Source: an uncultured Coriobacteriaceae bacterium
GTDB taxonomy: Bacteria > Actinomycetota > Coriobacteriia > Coriobacteriales > Eggerthellaceae
Assembly (NCBI GenBank): GCA_900554945.1
Contig: USJN01000101.1
Span: forward strand, 1 to 6,020
Direction: 5' to 3'
Length of the DNA: 6,020 nt
The translations under genes were made by a program, and so were the position numbers. This document shows, piece after piece, positions 5,587 through 6,020 of this stretch (its first letter is position 1; each line of letters opens with the position of its first letter). The notes beneath the pieces are model-generated. The model did not search any database. It was not told the origin of the DNA and was given only the letters and a program-made list of their open reading frames with translations.

Positions 5587-5600
5587 AAAGCAATCGATAG

Positions 5601-5640
5601 AGGCGGCACTCTGGTTTTCCTTGGGTGGGACGAGCCGCCT
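5601..5640 (+). terminator. Possible weak terminator hairpin after the rhomboid gene
   Basis: Arms AGGCGGC (5601-5607) and GCCGCCT (5634-5640) form a perfect 7-bp stem ending in a short T run (TTT at 5640-5642). The 26-nt loop is long and the T tract short, so this may be a poor or processed terminator. It begins 14 nt after the rhomboid stop, which is the expected position. Confidence 0.3.
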
Positions 5641-5658
5641 TTGCCGGATGCGCCTCTG

Positions 5659-5697
5659 CCGCGCGATTGCGCGTCGCGGTCCGCAATCGGCGCGCGG
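5659..5697. repeat. GC-rich inverted repeat downstream of the rhomboid gene
   Basis: CGATTGCG (5664-5671) and CGCAATCG (5682-5689) are perfect 8-bp arms around a 10-nt loop. They are extended by CCGCG / CGGCG-type pairing (5659-5663 with 5693-5697) across a 3-nt bulge. No T tract follows on either strand, so it is not an obvious terminator. It may be a transcript-stabilising hairpin, a bidirectional roadblock or a repeated intergenic element. Confidence 0.5.
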
Positions 5698-6020
5698 TAG
5701 GCACGGTGGTTGCTTGTGGATGCCGAACTCCACGTCGTAGCGGGCGAGCTGTTGGTTGATTTCGAGGGTGCGCTCCGCGAGGTCGGTGCAGGGCGTCTGC
5801 TCGTCGAGCCCTTGTTCTTGCTTGGCCGCCAAATCGGCCCCCTTCCGCGAACGGGACGAAGCGGCTGTGCCTCATAAATGGATAGCTATGAGCCTCATCG
5901 TATCGTTCGATTGTTTCGACGAGCGCGTACCGATTGGACGGCTCGATTTCGGGGTGCCCCGCTTGTCGGGGATGCGGGCTTGGAGGCTCGGATTCTGTGT
6001 GCGCGCCGATAGGCGTGCTC

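Larger units (their letters stand above)
5583..6020 (-). pseudogene. Probable frameshifted gene remnant of unknown function, 5' end beyond window
   Basis: Reading leftwards from the window edge, one frame is open and protein-like (includes NRYALVETIERYDEAHSYPF, then MRHSRFVPFAEG) until a run of five G at 5838-5842. One base fewer there would continue it into a second frame reading ADLAAKQEQGLDEQ, then LAERTLEINQQLARYDVEFG, which is convincing amphipathic protein. After 5713 that frame turns into Arg/Pro-rich low-quality sequence, while a third frame (NHRAYRAPIADRDAQ onwards) has strongly G/C-ending codons and stops at TAG 5583-5585. The last shift is the less certain. I do not recognise the family. 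It is convergent with the rhomboid gene. Alternatives are a real short gene starting at TTG 5832 (it has AAGGGGG 5 nt upstream), a sequencing error in the G run, or mere antisense openness. Confidence 0.4.

Noticed and set aside
5888..6020. Plus-strand frame starting ATG 5888 (MSLIVSFDCFDERV...)
   Set aside because: It is open and superficially protein-like, but has no Shine-Dalgarno and no recognisable family. The opposite strand gives a longer protein-like reading that continues across the region. It cannot be fully excluded because the window ends.

Overview
The window is GC-rich and reads like the chromosome of an anaerobic actinobacterium of the class Coriobacteriia (Eggerthellaceae type). 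That placement is inferred from G/C-ending codons, GTG/TTG starts, a flavodoxin-SCP2-membrane fusion protein and an OFA/MCT-like MFS transporter. No marker gene settles it. I see no tRNA, rRNA, CRISPR array, insertion sequence or phage gene.

Layout. The left part (1-2308) is read leftwards. An iron-sulfur-flavoprotein-like reductase fused to an SCP2-like domain and a polytopic membrane domain (635-2308) is followed 37 nt later by an RsmJ-type 16S rRNA methyltransferase (1-597, cut by the window edge). Just upstream of the flavoprotein is a 43-codon in-frame remnant that resembles the C-terminus of a PadR-family regulator. Its stop overlaps the flavoprotein start (ATGA). The divergent gap (2437-2664) carries a candidate leftward promoter with a dyad in its spacer, two small palindromes, and a strong G-quadruplex motif on the minus strand.

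The right part is read rightwards: an orphan PD-(D/E)XK nuclease-like protein (2665-3345), a structured 138-nt leader ending in a perfect intrinsic terminator, an MFS transporter (3484-4743) and a rhomboid intramembrane serine protease (4774-5586). The terminator ends 22 nt before the MFS start, so MFS expression needs read-through or antitermination. MFS and rhomboid are 30 nt apart and are probably co-transcribed, with a possible extra promoter inside the MFS 3' end.

The last 434 nt hold two GC-rich inverted repeats. They also hold what looks like a decaying gene on the minus strand, whose reading frame can be followed only by changing frame at a G5 run and again near 5713. Its last stop codon shares a CTAG with the rhomboid stop.

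The most unusual points are the three-part flavoprotein with its degraded regulator, the orphan nuclease next to a G-quadruplex-bearing upstream region, and the terminator-controlled MFS leader.
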